Of a stretch of DNA of 64,000 nt, positions 50,678 to 58,621 are shown one piece after another. Made by a program: the position numbers and the translations under genes. A model generated the notes under the pieces. It was not told the origin of the DNA and searched no databases. It saw nothing but the letters and a program-made list of their open reading frames with translations. This DNA is from CBDCCV01 sp965215025 (GTDB lineage Bacteria; Bacteroidota; Rhodothermia; Rhodothermales; Salinibacteraceae), in the NCBI GenBank assembly GCA_965215025.1, contig CBDCCV010000002.1:248001-312000 (forward strand), given 5' to 3'. Within the stretch, counting starts at the first letter, position 1. Every line of letters begins with the position of its first letter.

Positions 50678-51769
50678 TCAGTCGCCCCCGTGCGCCACAT
50701 CGAGCGCTGCCCGCGCCACCACGCCGATCATCAGGCCGAGGGCGGCGAAGCGCTCGTCCTGCGTCTGCCCGCGCCGGTATCGGAGGTAGATCTGCGCCAG
50801 GATCACGGCCAGCCGGAAGAGGCCGAGCGCGTGGTAGAAGCGCAGATCCGACACGTCGCGCCCGCTCTTCTCGGCGTAGCGCGCGGCTAGCCAGCGGCGC
50901 GTGGGGAAGCGTTTTTCGACAGGCATCATCGCCATCTCGCGGAAGGGGGCGGGGTCTGAGGGTTGCGCCCAGTAGGTGAGGAGCGCACCGAGGTCGGAGA
51001 GCGGGTCGCCGAGCGTGCACATGTCCCAGTCGAAAACGGCCACGGCGCGGCCGGGATCGCCGGGGCTGAGCATCACGTTGTCGAGCTTGTAGTCGTTGTG
51101 GACGAGCGCGGCGCCCTGCGCGCTTGGCTCGTTGCCGCTGAGCCATCGGTAGACGGCGTCCATCGCCTCGAACGTACCCTCGCCGAGGTCGTCCGGCTGG
51201 GCGTCCTGCCAGCGGCGGTGCCAGCCTTCGATCTGCCGCGCGATGAAGCCGTCGGGCCTGCCGAGGTTGCCCAGGCCGATCTGCTCGTAGTCCACGGCGT
51301 GGAGGGCGGCGAGTGCGTCTACGAGCGCGGCGGCCATCCGCTCAGGCGCGTCTTCGGTGTCGAACGCCTCGGGGAGGGTTTTGCGGACGACCACGCCGCG
51401 GCGCCGCTCCATCACGAAGAACTCGACGCCTATGATCTCCGGGTCGCCGCAGTAGAGGTAGGCCTCGGGCGCGAGCGAGTAAGCTTCGTGGAGCCGGGAG
51501 AGGACGGCGTGCTCGCGTTGCATGTCGTGCGCGCCCTTGGCCACAGGGCCGAGGGGCGGGCGGCGCAGGACGTACTCGCTCTGGCTTCCGGGGAAGCGCA
51601 GGAGGTAGGTCAGGTTCGCCGCGCCGCCGCCGAACTGCTGCACGTGGAGCGGCCCCTCGGCGCCGGGCAGGCGGCCCTGGAGGTAGGCGGCCACGCGCTC
51701 GGCGTCGAAGCGCTCGTCGGGGCGGACGGCGATGGTGTCGGACGCGTGTTCTGGGGATGGCGTGCTCAT
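50678..51769 (-). CDS. APH-fold phosphotransferase (ACAD10/11- or LvaA-like kinase)
   Basis: 363 residues. Kinase motifs: FGGGAANLTYLLRF (nucleotide loop), EYVLRRPP with the ATP-binding Lys region, the Brenner motif ALVHNDYKLDNVM with catalytic Asp, and AVFDWDMCTLGDPLSDLG with the metal Asp. In animals this kinase is fused to an acyl-CoA dehydrogenase (ACAD10/11), and in Pseudomonas the related LvaA phosphorylates 4-hydroxyacyl-CoAs. Here it is the last gene of a leftward row with two acyl-CoA dehydrogenases, which supports that role over antibiotic resistance. Confidence 0.87.
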   Translation of the reverse strand: MSTPSPEHASDTIAVRPDERFDAERVAAYLQGRLPGAEGPLHVQQFGGGAANLTYLLRFPGSQSEYVLRRPPLGPVAKGAHDMQREHAVLSRLHEAYSLAPEAYLYCGDPEIIGVEFFVMERRRGVVVRKTLPEAFDTEDAPERMAAALVDALAALHAVDYEQIGLGNLGRPDGFIARQIEGWHRRWQDAQPDDLGEGTFEAMDAVYRWLSGNEPSAQGAALVHNDYKLDNVMLSPGDPGRAVAVFDWDMCTLGDPLSDLGALLTYWAQPSDPAPFREMAMMPVEKRFPTRRWLAARYAEKSGRDVSDLRFYHALGLFRLAVILAQIYLRYRRGQTQDERFAALGLMIGVVARAALDVAHGGD

Positions 51770-51795
51770 AGAGTTGAGCAGTGGCAGAGGTTGGC

Positions 51796-51836
51796 GTAGG
51801 GGGCACGATATAGGGACACGATATATCGTGCCTCTA
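51796..51836. repeat. Palindrome P6 with duplicated left arm
   Basis: 41 bp: a copy of the GTAGGGGGCACGATATA arm followed by a 25-bp palindrome with core CACGATATATCGTG. Its right end CTAC supplies the TAG stop codon of the neighbouring acyl-CoA dehydrogenase. Same structure as P7. Confidence 0.85.
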
Positions 51837-53570
51837 CGAGGCCGGCACGGCGTTCTCGCAAGCCGGCAGCGCCGTATCGTTGGCCAGAGCGTAGGCGCCC
51901 TCCAGGTCGGCGGCGGCGATGGGGTCGAGGCCGCCGGGGGCGGACCGGAGGTTCATGCTTGCGAAGCGGTGCACGGCGGCAGCGGGGCGGGCGTCGCCTT
52001 CGTGGTCGAGCGCCCACTGCGCGTGGCGGGCCAGGAGGGCGGCTTCGAGCGCGTGGCCGAGCGTCAGGGCGAAGCGGCGCGCGTCCGTCTCGACGGCGTC
52101 GCGCCCGGCGTCGGTGGCGGTGCGGAGCCAATCCGAGGCGCGACGCAGGGCCGTCTGCGCGTCGCCCGTGGCGCGGGCCAGGCGCGCGTCACGAACGGCC
52201 TCGGCGCAGCGGCGGAGTTCTTCTTCGACCACGCCGAGGCCGCCGGCTTTTTCCACCGCGCGGAGCGTGTCGAGGGCCAGCACGTTCGTGGTCCCTTCCC
52301 AGATGGGGAGCACCTGCGCATCGCGCAGCAGCATGGGCAGCCCGGTGTCTTCGACGTAGCCGGCGCCGCCGAAGGCTTCGAGCGCCTCGCTCGAAACGGC
52401 TACCGACTGCTTCGCCGTCAAAAGCTTGGCCAGGGGCGTGAGGACGCGCAGGAGCTTTTCCCCTTTTTCGCCCAGGCTTTCCGCCTCGTCCCGGCCCAGG
52501 AGTTCGACCACGCGGAAGGTGAAGTGGAAGGCGGCCTCGAACGTCGCTTGCAGGTCGGCGAGGGTGGCGGCGTGCAGGGGCTTTTCGGAAAGAGGCGCGC
52601 CGAAGGCTTCGCGCTTTTGGGCGTAGTCGCGCGCGAGGGCCAGGCCGCGGCGCATGAGCGCGCAGGCGGTGACGGCGTTCCACATCCGCGTGACGTTGAG
52701 CATGGGCGCGATTTGCCGTGTGCCATGCTTGAGGTCGCCTACCGGAAGCGCTTCGGCACCATCGAGTTGCAGCTCGGCGGTCGGGAGCTTTTTCGTGCCG
52801 AGCTTTTCCTTGAGCCGGTTGACGGTGATGCCGTTTTGGATCGGTCCGCCTTTCTCTTTGCGAATGGGGACGAAAAAGAGGGCGAGGCCCTTCCCACCCC
52901 CGGCGTTTCCTTCGGGCCGGGCCAGGGCGAGCGCCATCTCCGACGTGATGGCCGAGGTGAACCACTTCCGCCCGTAGAGTCGCCACGTCCCGTTTCCGTC
53001 TTGCCGAGCGGCCGTTTCCGTGTGGCCCACGTCCGAGCCGCCAACTATTTCCGTCATCCACTGCCCGCTCGTCCAAAATTTTTCGGGGTTGCGGCTGGTG
53101 AGGTTGGGGAAAGCGCGCTGGACGAGGGCGTCATTGCCGGAGGCGAGGAGCGTGCGAGCGGCGCCGTCCGTCATCGCCAGGGGGCAGCCGTAGAAATCGG
53201 TCGAGGGGATGAAGAGGTACGCCAGCGCCATCTGCACCAGGCGCGAGGCGGCGCCGTACGGCTTCTCATAGGCGAGGGCGACGAGGCCCTGCTCGGCGGC
53301 GAGGCGTTCGGCCTCCTGCCACACGCGTGTGACTTCGATGCGGTCGATGCGATGGCCCCAAGCGTCCCACTGTGTCAACGTCGGCTCGCTGAGGCGGTCG
53401 GCGCGTTGGAGGTCGTAGAGCCACCCGCCGGCCGCTCTGCCCATCGCGCGGAGGTCGTTTTCTGCCTGGCTTAGCACATCTTCTGGCAGGGCGCGCTTGA
53501 GGAACGAGCGCAGCACGCGGTCTTCGGTGTGCTGGTTGCCGAGGGCGGGGGCGGCTTGGCGGAAGGGCAT
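51834..53570 (-). CDS. AidB-like acyl-CoA dehydrogenase family protein
   Basis: 578 residues. FAD-binding flavoprotein of the AidB/long acyl-CoA dehydrogenase subfamily: FWTSGQWMTEIVGGSDVGHT with the subfamily motif MTE.xGGSDV, LYGRKWFTSAITSEMAL, ALEAFGGAGYVEDTGLPMLL, noted as AFGGAGYVEDTG, and LPIWEGTTNVLALD with the catalytic-position Glu. AidB in E. coli protects DNA from alkylation, while related enzymes act in acyl-chain breakdown. The surrounding operon favours catabolism. Its stop codon lies inside palindrome P6. Confidence 0.88.
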   Translation of the reverse strand: MPFRQAAPALGNQHTEDRVLRSFLKRALPEDVLSQAENDLRAMGRAAGGWLYDLQRADRLSEPTLTQWDAWGHRIDRIEVTRVWQEAERLAAEQGLVALAYEKPYGAASRLVQMALAYLFIPSTDFYGCPLAMTDGAARTLLASGNDALVQRAFPNLTSRNPEKFWTSGQWMTEIVGGSDVGHTETAARQDGNGTWRLYGRKWFTSAITSEMALALARPEGNAGGGKGLALFFVPIRKEKGGPIQNGITVNRLKEKLGTKKLPTAELQLDGAEALPVGDLKHGTRQIAPMLNVTRMWNAVTACALMRRGLALARDYAQKREAFGAPLSEKPLHAATLADLQATFEAAFHFTFRVVELLGRDEAESLGEKGEKLLRVLTPLAKLLTAKQSVAVSSEALEAFGGAGYVEDTGLPMLLRDAQVLPIWEGTTNVLALDTLRAVEKAGGLGVVEEELRRCAEAVRDARLARATGDAQTALRRASDWLRTATDAGRDAVETDARRFALTLGHALEAALLARHAQWALDHEGDARPAAAVHRFASMNLRSAPGGLDPIAAADLEGAYALANDTALPACENAVPAS

Positions 53571-53603
53571 CGTCTGGAAGAGGAGGTGGGCAGAGCGGAT
53601 GCG

Positions 53604-54419
53604 TCAGCGAGGTACGGCGCTGTGCTTCTGCAGGAACGCGGCAAGCGCATCGGTGACGGCGTCCGGGCGCTCGATGGCGGAGGAATGGCCGGCGCGGGGG
53701 AGCGTCACAAGCTCGGCGTTCGGGAGGCCGGCGTGGGTGGTGCGGGCAGCGGCGACGGGCGTGGGCACGTCGTCCTCGCCGGTGAGGACGAGCGCAGGCG
53801 TGGAGATCTCCGGCAGCCGTTCCGTCACGTCCGGTCGGTTGAAGATGCCGAGGCCCGCGCGGAAGATGCCCTTTCGGTCATTCGACTGGATGAGGCTCTT
53901 CCACTTCTCGACCTCGTCCTGGCGCGTCGGGTCGTGTAGAAAGTCCGGCCCGAACATGATGGGAAGGACGCGGCCCATGACGGCGCCGTAGCCCAAAAAC
54001 CGGACGGCGAGGAGAAGGGCGTGGTACTTCAGCCAGGCGGGCCACGCCTCCGGTGCCGCCTGCGTGTCCAGGAGGCTGAGCGTGCGCAACAGGTCCGGCC
54101 GTTTCAGGGCGACGTGGTAGCCGACGTACCCGCCCATCGAGAGGCCGACGTAGTGGCACGGCCCGATCCCCAGCTTTTCGATCACCGCTATGGCATCCTC
54201 GGCCAGCGACGGGACGCCGTAGCCGCCGGCCGTCACCTCCGTCTGCCCCTGCCCGCGCCAGTCCACCGCCACGCAGCGGTAACGGCCCTCGAGCGCGGCG
54301 ATCTGCTCGTCGAAGAGCCGGTGCGTCATCAGGTAGCCGTGACCGAAGAAGATCGTCTCCGGCCCGCCGCCCTTGTCGAGGTAGAAGTAGTCGCAGCCGT
54401 TGACGTTTAGGTGGGGCAT
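53604..54419 (-). CDS. Alpha/beta hydrolase
   Basis: 271 residues from the ATG at 54419 (MPHLNVNGCDYFYLDKGG); the frame extends upstream into non-coding repeat. Motifs: oxyanion strand FFGHGYLMTHRLFD, VDWRGQGQTE, nucleophile Ser in VGLSMGGYVG (near residue 97), acid Asp in LTGEDDVPTP, and His in LPRAGHSSAIE. It could be an esterase, lactonase or thioesterase. In this operon a lactone- or ester-opening step before acyl-chain oxidation would fit, but that is inference. Confidence 0.86.
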   Translation of the reverse strand: MPHLNVNGCDYFYLDKGGGPETIFFGHGYLMTHRLFDEQIAALEGRYRCVAVDWRGQGQTEVTAGGYGVPSLAEDAIAVIEKLGIGPCHYVGLSMGGYVGYHVALKRPDLLRTLSLLDTQAAPEAWPAWLKYHALLLAVRFLGYGAVMGRVLPIMFGPDFLHDPTRQDEVEKWKSLIQSNDRKGIFRAGLGIFNRPDVTERLPEISTPALVLTGEDDVPTPVAAARTTHAGLPNAELVTLPRAGHSSAIERPDAVTDALAAFLQKHSAVPR

Positions 54420-54469
54420 GGTTTGGGAGAGGGCCAGAGAGAGCGGCGTTGTTTCTTCGTTTCGTCGTC

Positions 54470-55687
54470 TCATCCGCACTTCGGTTCGCCGCCGTCGAAG
54501 CGCTTGAGGGCGAGGCGGGCCACGCGCGCCTTGTGCACCTCGTCCGGGCCGTCGTAGATGCGCGCGCCGCGCTCGTGGCGGTACCAAAAGGCGAGCAGCG
54601 TGTCGTCGGTCATGCCGAGGGCGCCGTGCGCTTGGAGGGCGCGGTCGAGGACGTTCTGCAAGACGCCCGCCACGTAGAACTTGATGAGCGAGACGCTTTC
54701 GCGCGCTTCGTACGCGCCCCGTTCGTCGATCTGCCGGGCCGTGTCTAAGACGAGGAGACGCGCGGCGCTGATCTCGGCGCGGCTCTCGGCGATCCAGTTC
54801 TGCACCGCCTGCTTGTCGCCGAGGCGCTCGCCGGGCGCGATGGCGCGCGTGGCCGCCCGCCGGCAGAGCATCTCAAACGCCCGCTCGCAGATGCCGATCC
54901 ACCGCATACAATGGTGGATGCGCCCCGGCCCGAGGCGCTCCTGCGCGATGGCGAACCCTTTGCCCGCTTCGCCCAGGAGGTTGTCCGCCGGCACGCGGCA
55001 GCCGCTGAACCGCAGCTCCGAGTGGCTGAGCCAGCCGCTCCCCGTCTCGCCCATGACGGGGATGCGGCGCACGTGCTCGAAGCCCTCGCTGCCGGTGGGG
55101 ACGAGGAGCATGGAGGCGCGCGCGTAAGGGTTTTCGGCCTCGGGATGGGTCACGGCCATGACGATGGCGAAGGCGGCCCCGTCGGCGGCGGTGGTGAACC
55201 ACTTGTGACCGTCGAGGACGTAGGCGTCGCCCTCCTTCGTGGCCGTGGTGCTCATCTCGGTCGGGTTCGAGCCGGCGTGCTGAGGCTCCGTCATGGCGAA
55301 GCAGCTTCGGATTTTCCCGTCGAGCAGCGGCTTCAGGAAGCGTTCCTTTTGCGCGGGCGTGGCGTGATCGAGGAGAATCTCCATGTTCCCCGCGTCCGGC
55401 GCCGCGCAGCCGAAGGCGTGATGCCCCAGCGGACTCCGGCCCAGAATCTCGCTCACGCGCCCGAACTGCGCGAGCGAAAGCCCCAGCCCGCCGGCTTTTC
55501 CGGGAAGCTGCGGCGTCCACCAGCCCTCGGCCTTGACCTGCGCGCGTTTCTGCTCCAGCTGCGGCTCCAGCGCCGCGAAGCCTTGCGTGCGGAAGTCCGC
55601 TTCGAGCGGGTAGAGTTCATTCTCGATAAACGCGCGGAGGTCGCCGAGCAGCGTGTCGAGATCGGGGCGGGCGGTCGTCGTTGCCAT
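54470..55687 (-). CDS. Acyl-CoA dehydrogenase (ACAD10/11- or LvaC-like)
   Basis: 405 residues from the ATG at 55687. Acyl-CoA dehydrogenase core: SCFAMTEPQHAGSNPTEMST, HKWFTTAADGA, and the C-terminal LQAHGALGMTDDTLLAFWYR, noted as AHGALGMTDDT, then ARIYDGPDEVHKARVARL. The catalytic-region motif DGPDEVH, with Asp where classical enzymes have Glu, is typical of the ACAD10/11 branch that pairs with an APH-fold kinase. That kinase is encoded two genes downstream. Likely acts on a hydroxy- or phospho-acyl-CoA. Confidence 0.88.
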   Translation of the reverse strand: MATTTARPDLDTLLGDLRAFIENELYPLEADFRTQGFAALEPQLEQKRAQVKAEGWWTPQLPGKAGGLGLSLAQFGRVSEILGRSPLGHHAFGCAAPDAGNMEILLDHATPAQKERFLKPLLDGKIRSCFAMTEPQHAGSNPTEMSTTATKEGDAYVLDGHKWFTTAADGAAFAIVMAVTHPEAENPYARASMLLVPTGSEGFEHVRRIPVMGETGSGWLSHSELRFSGCRVPADNLLGEAGKGFAIAQERLGPGRIHHCMRWIGICERAFEMLCRRAATRAIAPGERLGDKQAVQNWIAESRAEISAARLLVLDTARQIDERGAYEARESVSLIKFYVAGVLQNVLDRALQAHGALGMTDDTLLAFWYRHERGARIYDGPDEVHKARVARLALKRFDGGEPKCG

Positions 55688-55716
55688 GACGGATCGGGAA
55701 GGACGTTTGAGAAATG

Positions 55717-55757
55717 GTAGGGACACGATATAGGGACACGATATATCGTGTCCCTGC
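55717..55757. repeat. Palindrome P7 with duplicated left arm
   Basis: 41 bp: GTAGGGACACGATATA then a 25-bp palindrome around CACGATATATCGTG ending GTCCCTGC. Same architecture, length and core as P6, in the same orientation. Confidence 0.85.
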
Positions 55758-55780
55758 GTCGAGGCCGTCGTCAGCGCAAA

Positions 55781-56566
55781 TCATCCGCCGGCCGCGCCCG
55801 TCCCCACGAGCAGCCCGCCGTCGATGCGGTAGGCGGCGCCGGTGACGAAGTCGGACGCCGCCGAGGCGAGGTAGAGCGCCAGGCCCGTAAGCTCCTTCGG
55901 GTCGGCCATGCGCTTTTGCGGCGTCATGGCCAGGACGGCCCGGTTCATCTCTTCGTTGTCCCAGATGGCGCGGCTGAACTTCGTCTTGACGAAGCCGGGC
56001 ACGATGGCGTTGACCTGAATGCCCGCCTCGGCGAGTTCGCCCGCAAGGACCTCGGTGAGCATCAAGACGCCGGCTTTGGTGACGCAGTAGACGCCCATGC
56101 CCGGCATGGGCCGCTCGCCGGCCACGCTCGCCATGTTGATGATCTTGCCGCCGCCGCGCGCCTGCATCTGCGGGACGCACGCCCTGGTCATGCGGACGCA
56201 GCCTTTGACGTTGACGTCGAACGTCTTGTCCCAGTGGCCGTCCTCGGCGGTGAGGAGCGGGCCGAAGTGCGGGTTCGTGGCCGCGTTGTTGACGAGGACG
56301 TCCACGCCGCCGTACGCCTCTTCGATCCGTGCCAGGAGCGCGGCCACGTCGGCCTCCTCGCCCACGTGCGCGGCGATAGGGAGCGCCTTGCCGCCTTGAG
56401 CGTGGATGGCCTCAGCGGCCTCATCGAGCGCCTCCTGCGTGCGGCTCGTCAGGACGACACGCGCGCCAGCCCCAGCAAACGCCTCGGCGACGGCCCGCCC
56501 GATGCCGCGCGAGGACCCCGTGACGAGGGCGACTCTTCCGGAGAGATCGAAGCGAGCAGATGCCAT
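55781..56566 (-). CDS. Short-chain dehydrogenase/reductase
   Basis: 261 residues from the ATG at 56566, a classical SDR with a Rossmann fold. Cofactor motif VALVTGSSRGIGRAVAEAF (TGSSRGIG), DVLVNNAATN, catalytic Ser in INMASVAGE and Tyr/Lys in YCVTKAG; Arg after TGSS and the SRTQ segment suggest NADP(H). First gene of the leftward row, followed by the ACAD-like gene. In the lva pathway an SDR (LvaD) also accompanies the kinase and dehydrogenase. Confidence 0.92.
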   Translation of the reverse strand: MASARFDLSGRVALVTGSSRGIGRAVAEAFAGAGARVVLTSRTQEALDEAAEAIHAQGGKALPIAAHVGEEADVAALLARIEEAYGGVDVLVNNAATNPHFGPLLTAEDGHWDKTFDVNVKGCVRMTRACVPQMQARGGGKIINMASVAGERPMPGMGVYCVTKAGVLMLTEVLAGELAEAGIQVNAIVPGFVKTKFSRAIWDNEEMNRAVLAMTPQKRMADPKELTGLALYLASAASDFVTGAAYRIDGGLLVGTGAAGG

Positions 56567-56705
56567 GACGAGGCCGAAGCGGAGAGGCGCGAACACGCCA
56601 GCCAACATACGGAAACTCCGCCCCGGCGTCCACGCCCGCTTGCGCGCGGCCTCGGCGCGTGCGAAGTTGAACGCCTCGCTTCTGCCCCAGACTCCCCGCC
56701 CCGCG

Positions 56706-57530
56706 ATGCCCTTTACCTCCGACGTGCTCACGCTCGAAACGGACGGCCCCGTCGCCACGCTTTACCTCGACCGGCCCGGCAAGCTCAACGCGCTCGGTCC
56801 CGCTTTTTTCGACGACCTCCCCGCCGCCATGCACACGCTCGGCGAGGACGAGGGCGTGCGCGCCGTGATCCTCGCCGCGCGCGGACGCGCCTTCTGCGCC
56901 GGCATCGACCTCAAAGCCATGGGACCGCAGATCACGCAAGGCCTCGGCGGCGGCTCGCCCGTGCGTCAGCGGAAGGCACTCCTGGGGCTGATCCGGCACA
57001 TGCAGCGCGCCATCACGTCGGTGGCCGCGTGCCCGAAGCCCGTCATCGCCGCCGTGCACGGCGACTGCGTGGGCGCGGGCGTGGACCTCATCGCCGCGTG
57101 CGACATCCGCCTGGCCGCCACGGAAGCGGCCTTCTCCATCCGCGAGGTCCGCATGGCGATGGTGGCCGACCTCGGCACCTTGCAGCGCCTGCGCGGGATC
57201 ATCTCGGAAGGGCACCTCGCCGAACTCGCCTACACGGGCAAAGACATTGCCGCCGAGCGCGCCCGGCAGATCGGCCTGGCGAACAACGTCTTCGAGGGCC
57301 AGGACGCGCTCCTCGCGGCGGCGCACGTGCTCGCGGGCGAGATCGCCGCCAACTCGCCCTTAGCCGTGCAGGGCACCAAGGCCGTTTTGCGCGCGGGCCG
57401 CAAGCGCGAGATCGCCGCTGGCCTCGACCACGTGGCCCTCTGGAACGCCGCCTTTCTCCAGTCCGACGATCTGGCGGAGGCGATAACGGCGTTCATGGAA
57501 AAGCGCGACCCGGCGTTCTCGGGCGGGTAG
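56706..57530 (+). CDS. Enoyl-CoA hydratase/isomerase family, dienoyl-CoA isomerase-like
   Basis: 274 residues from the ATG at 56706. Crotonase fold with the CoA oxyanion loop AFCAGIDLKAM and the second loop CVGAGVDLIAACDIRLA. The segment AFSIREVRMAMVADLGTLQR places Glu147 and Asp155 eight residues apart, exactly as in delta3,5-delta2,4-dienoyl-CoA isomerase (ECH1), so that activity is more likely than plain hydration. It would help degrade unsaturated acyl chains. Divergent from the SDR gene. Confidence 0.9.
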   Translation: MPFTSDVLTLETDGPVATLYLDRPGKLNALGPAFFDDLPAAMHTLGEDEGVRAVILAARGRAFCAGIDLKAMGPQITQGLGGGSPVRQRKALLGLIRHMQRAITSVAACPKPVIAAVHGDCVGAGVDLIAACDIRLAATEAAFSIREVRMAMVADLGTLQRLRGIISEGHLAELAYTGKDIAAERARQIGLANNVFEGQDALLAAAHVLAGEIAANSPLAVQGTKAVLRAGRKREIAAGLDHVALWNAAFLQSDDLAEAITAFMEKRDPAFSGG

Positions 57531-57579
57531 GATAACGCGGCGGCGCGACCGTTTGTGCTAGCAGGAGAGGCTTGATTCA

Positions 57580-58464
57580 TCAACCCCCTGCGCCAGGACC
57601 TGGCGTTTTGCCTGGCGCCATACGGCCCTCCGCAAACCGCGCCATCATCGCGCGCTGGATCGTGACGAAGCGCCGCGCCATGTAGCGCATGTAGCCCGTG
57701 GGGAAGAGGCGCTTGGCGTGCCAGATGAGCCGCGCGCGGGTCGGGTAAAGGACGTGCAGCGTGCCGCGCCCGGCCTGTTTGAGCACGGCGCGCGCCACCT
57801 CGTCGGCCGTCAGGTTGGAGCGATCCAGAAGCTTCTCGGTCACGGCCCGGTCCGCCGCGCCGCCCCGCATGGCCTGGCCGATGTTCGTCCGGAAAAACTC
57901 CGGCATGACCACCGAGACGCCGATGCCGCATTCGGTAAGCTCGGCGTAGAGCGTTTCGGAGAGCGCCAGGACGCCGGCCTTTGCTGCGTTGTAGGGCGCC
58001 ATGCGCGGCGCGGCGGCCACCGCCGCGATGCTCGCCACGTTGACGAGGCGCCCCCCGCCCGCGCGCTTGAGGTGCGGAATAAAAGCGCGGCAGCCGTGCA
58101 CCACGCCCATGAGGTCGATGTCGAGCGTGGCGCGCCAGTCGTCGAGCGGCACCTCCTCCATCAGCCCGGCGGCGGCGATGCCAGCGTTGTTGATGACGAG
58201 GTCCACGCCGCCCGCTTCTCTGACAAATGCATCGGCGGCGTCCTGGAAGGCCTCGGCATCAGTCACGTCGAAGGGGAAAAGCAGCGCCCGCCCGCCGCGC
58301 GCGCGGACGGCGGCGGCAGCGGTGGGCAGCCGCGCGGCGTTGACGTCGGCCAGGCCGAGGGTCCAACCGTCCTCGGCGAGCACCGTGGCGAGGGCGAGGC
58401 CGAAGCCCGAGGCCGCGCCGGTGACGAACGCGCGCTTGAGCGGGTGCTTTTCGGAAAGGCGCAT
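57580..58464 (-). CDS. Short-chain dehydrogenase/reductase
   Basis: 294 residues from the ATG at 58464; the upstream frame is unlikely. Cofactor motif RAFVTGAASGFGLALATVLA (TGAASGFG), acidic ADVN favouring NAD(H), DLVINNAGIAAAG, Ser in VNVASIAAV and YNAAKAG. The ~45-residue C-terminal tail is basic and partly hydrophobic (LIWHAKRLFPTGYMRYMARR) and could contact membrane. Substrate unknown. It lies between two rightward genes. Confidence 0.9.
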   Translation of the reverse strand: MRLSEKHPLKRAFVTGAASGFGLALATVLAEDGWTLGLADVNAARLPTAAAAVRARGGRALLFPFDVTDAEAFQDAADAFVREAGGVDLVINNAGIAAAGLMEEVPLDDWRATLDIDLMGVVHGCRAFIPHLKRAGGGRLVNVASIAAVAAAPRMAPYNAAKAGVLALSETLYAELTECGIGVSVVMPEFFRTNIGQAMRGGAADRAVTEKLLDRSNLTADEVARAVLKQAGRGTLHVLYPTRARLIWHAKRLFPTGYMRYMARRFVTIQRAMMARFAEGRMAPGKTPGPGAGG

Positions 58465-58621
58465 CGTGGAGGGCCGGGGGCGTAGTAAGAAGGCGGCGGA
58501 CGGTTGCCGCAGAGGCGTCGCTGCTCGTACGTTACGGCGTGCCGCGCGCAAAAGCATCCGCCGCGCCACGGCAAGCGCAACCGGACACGCTCCCAAACCC
58601 CCATCCGCCCGCACGCAGAAA

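Noticed and set aside
50678..51769. Aminoglycoside resistance kinase
   Set aside because: Although it has the APH fold, the neighbouring acyl-CoA dehydrogenases and the ACAD10/11-like motif pattern point to metabolism.
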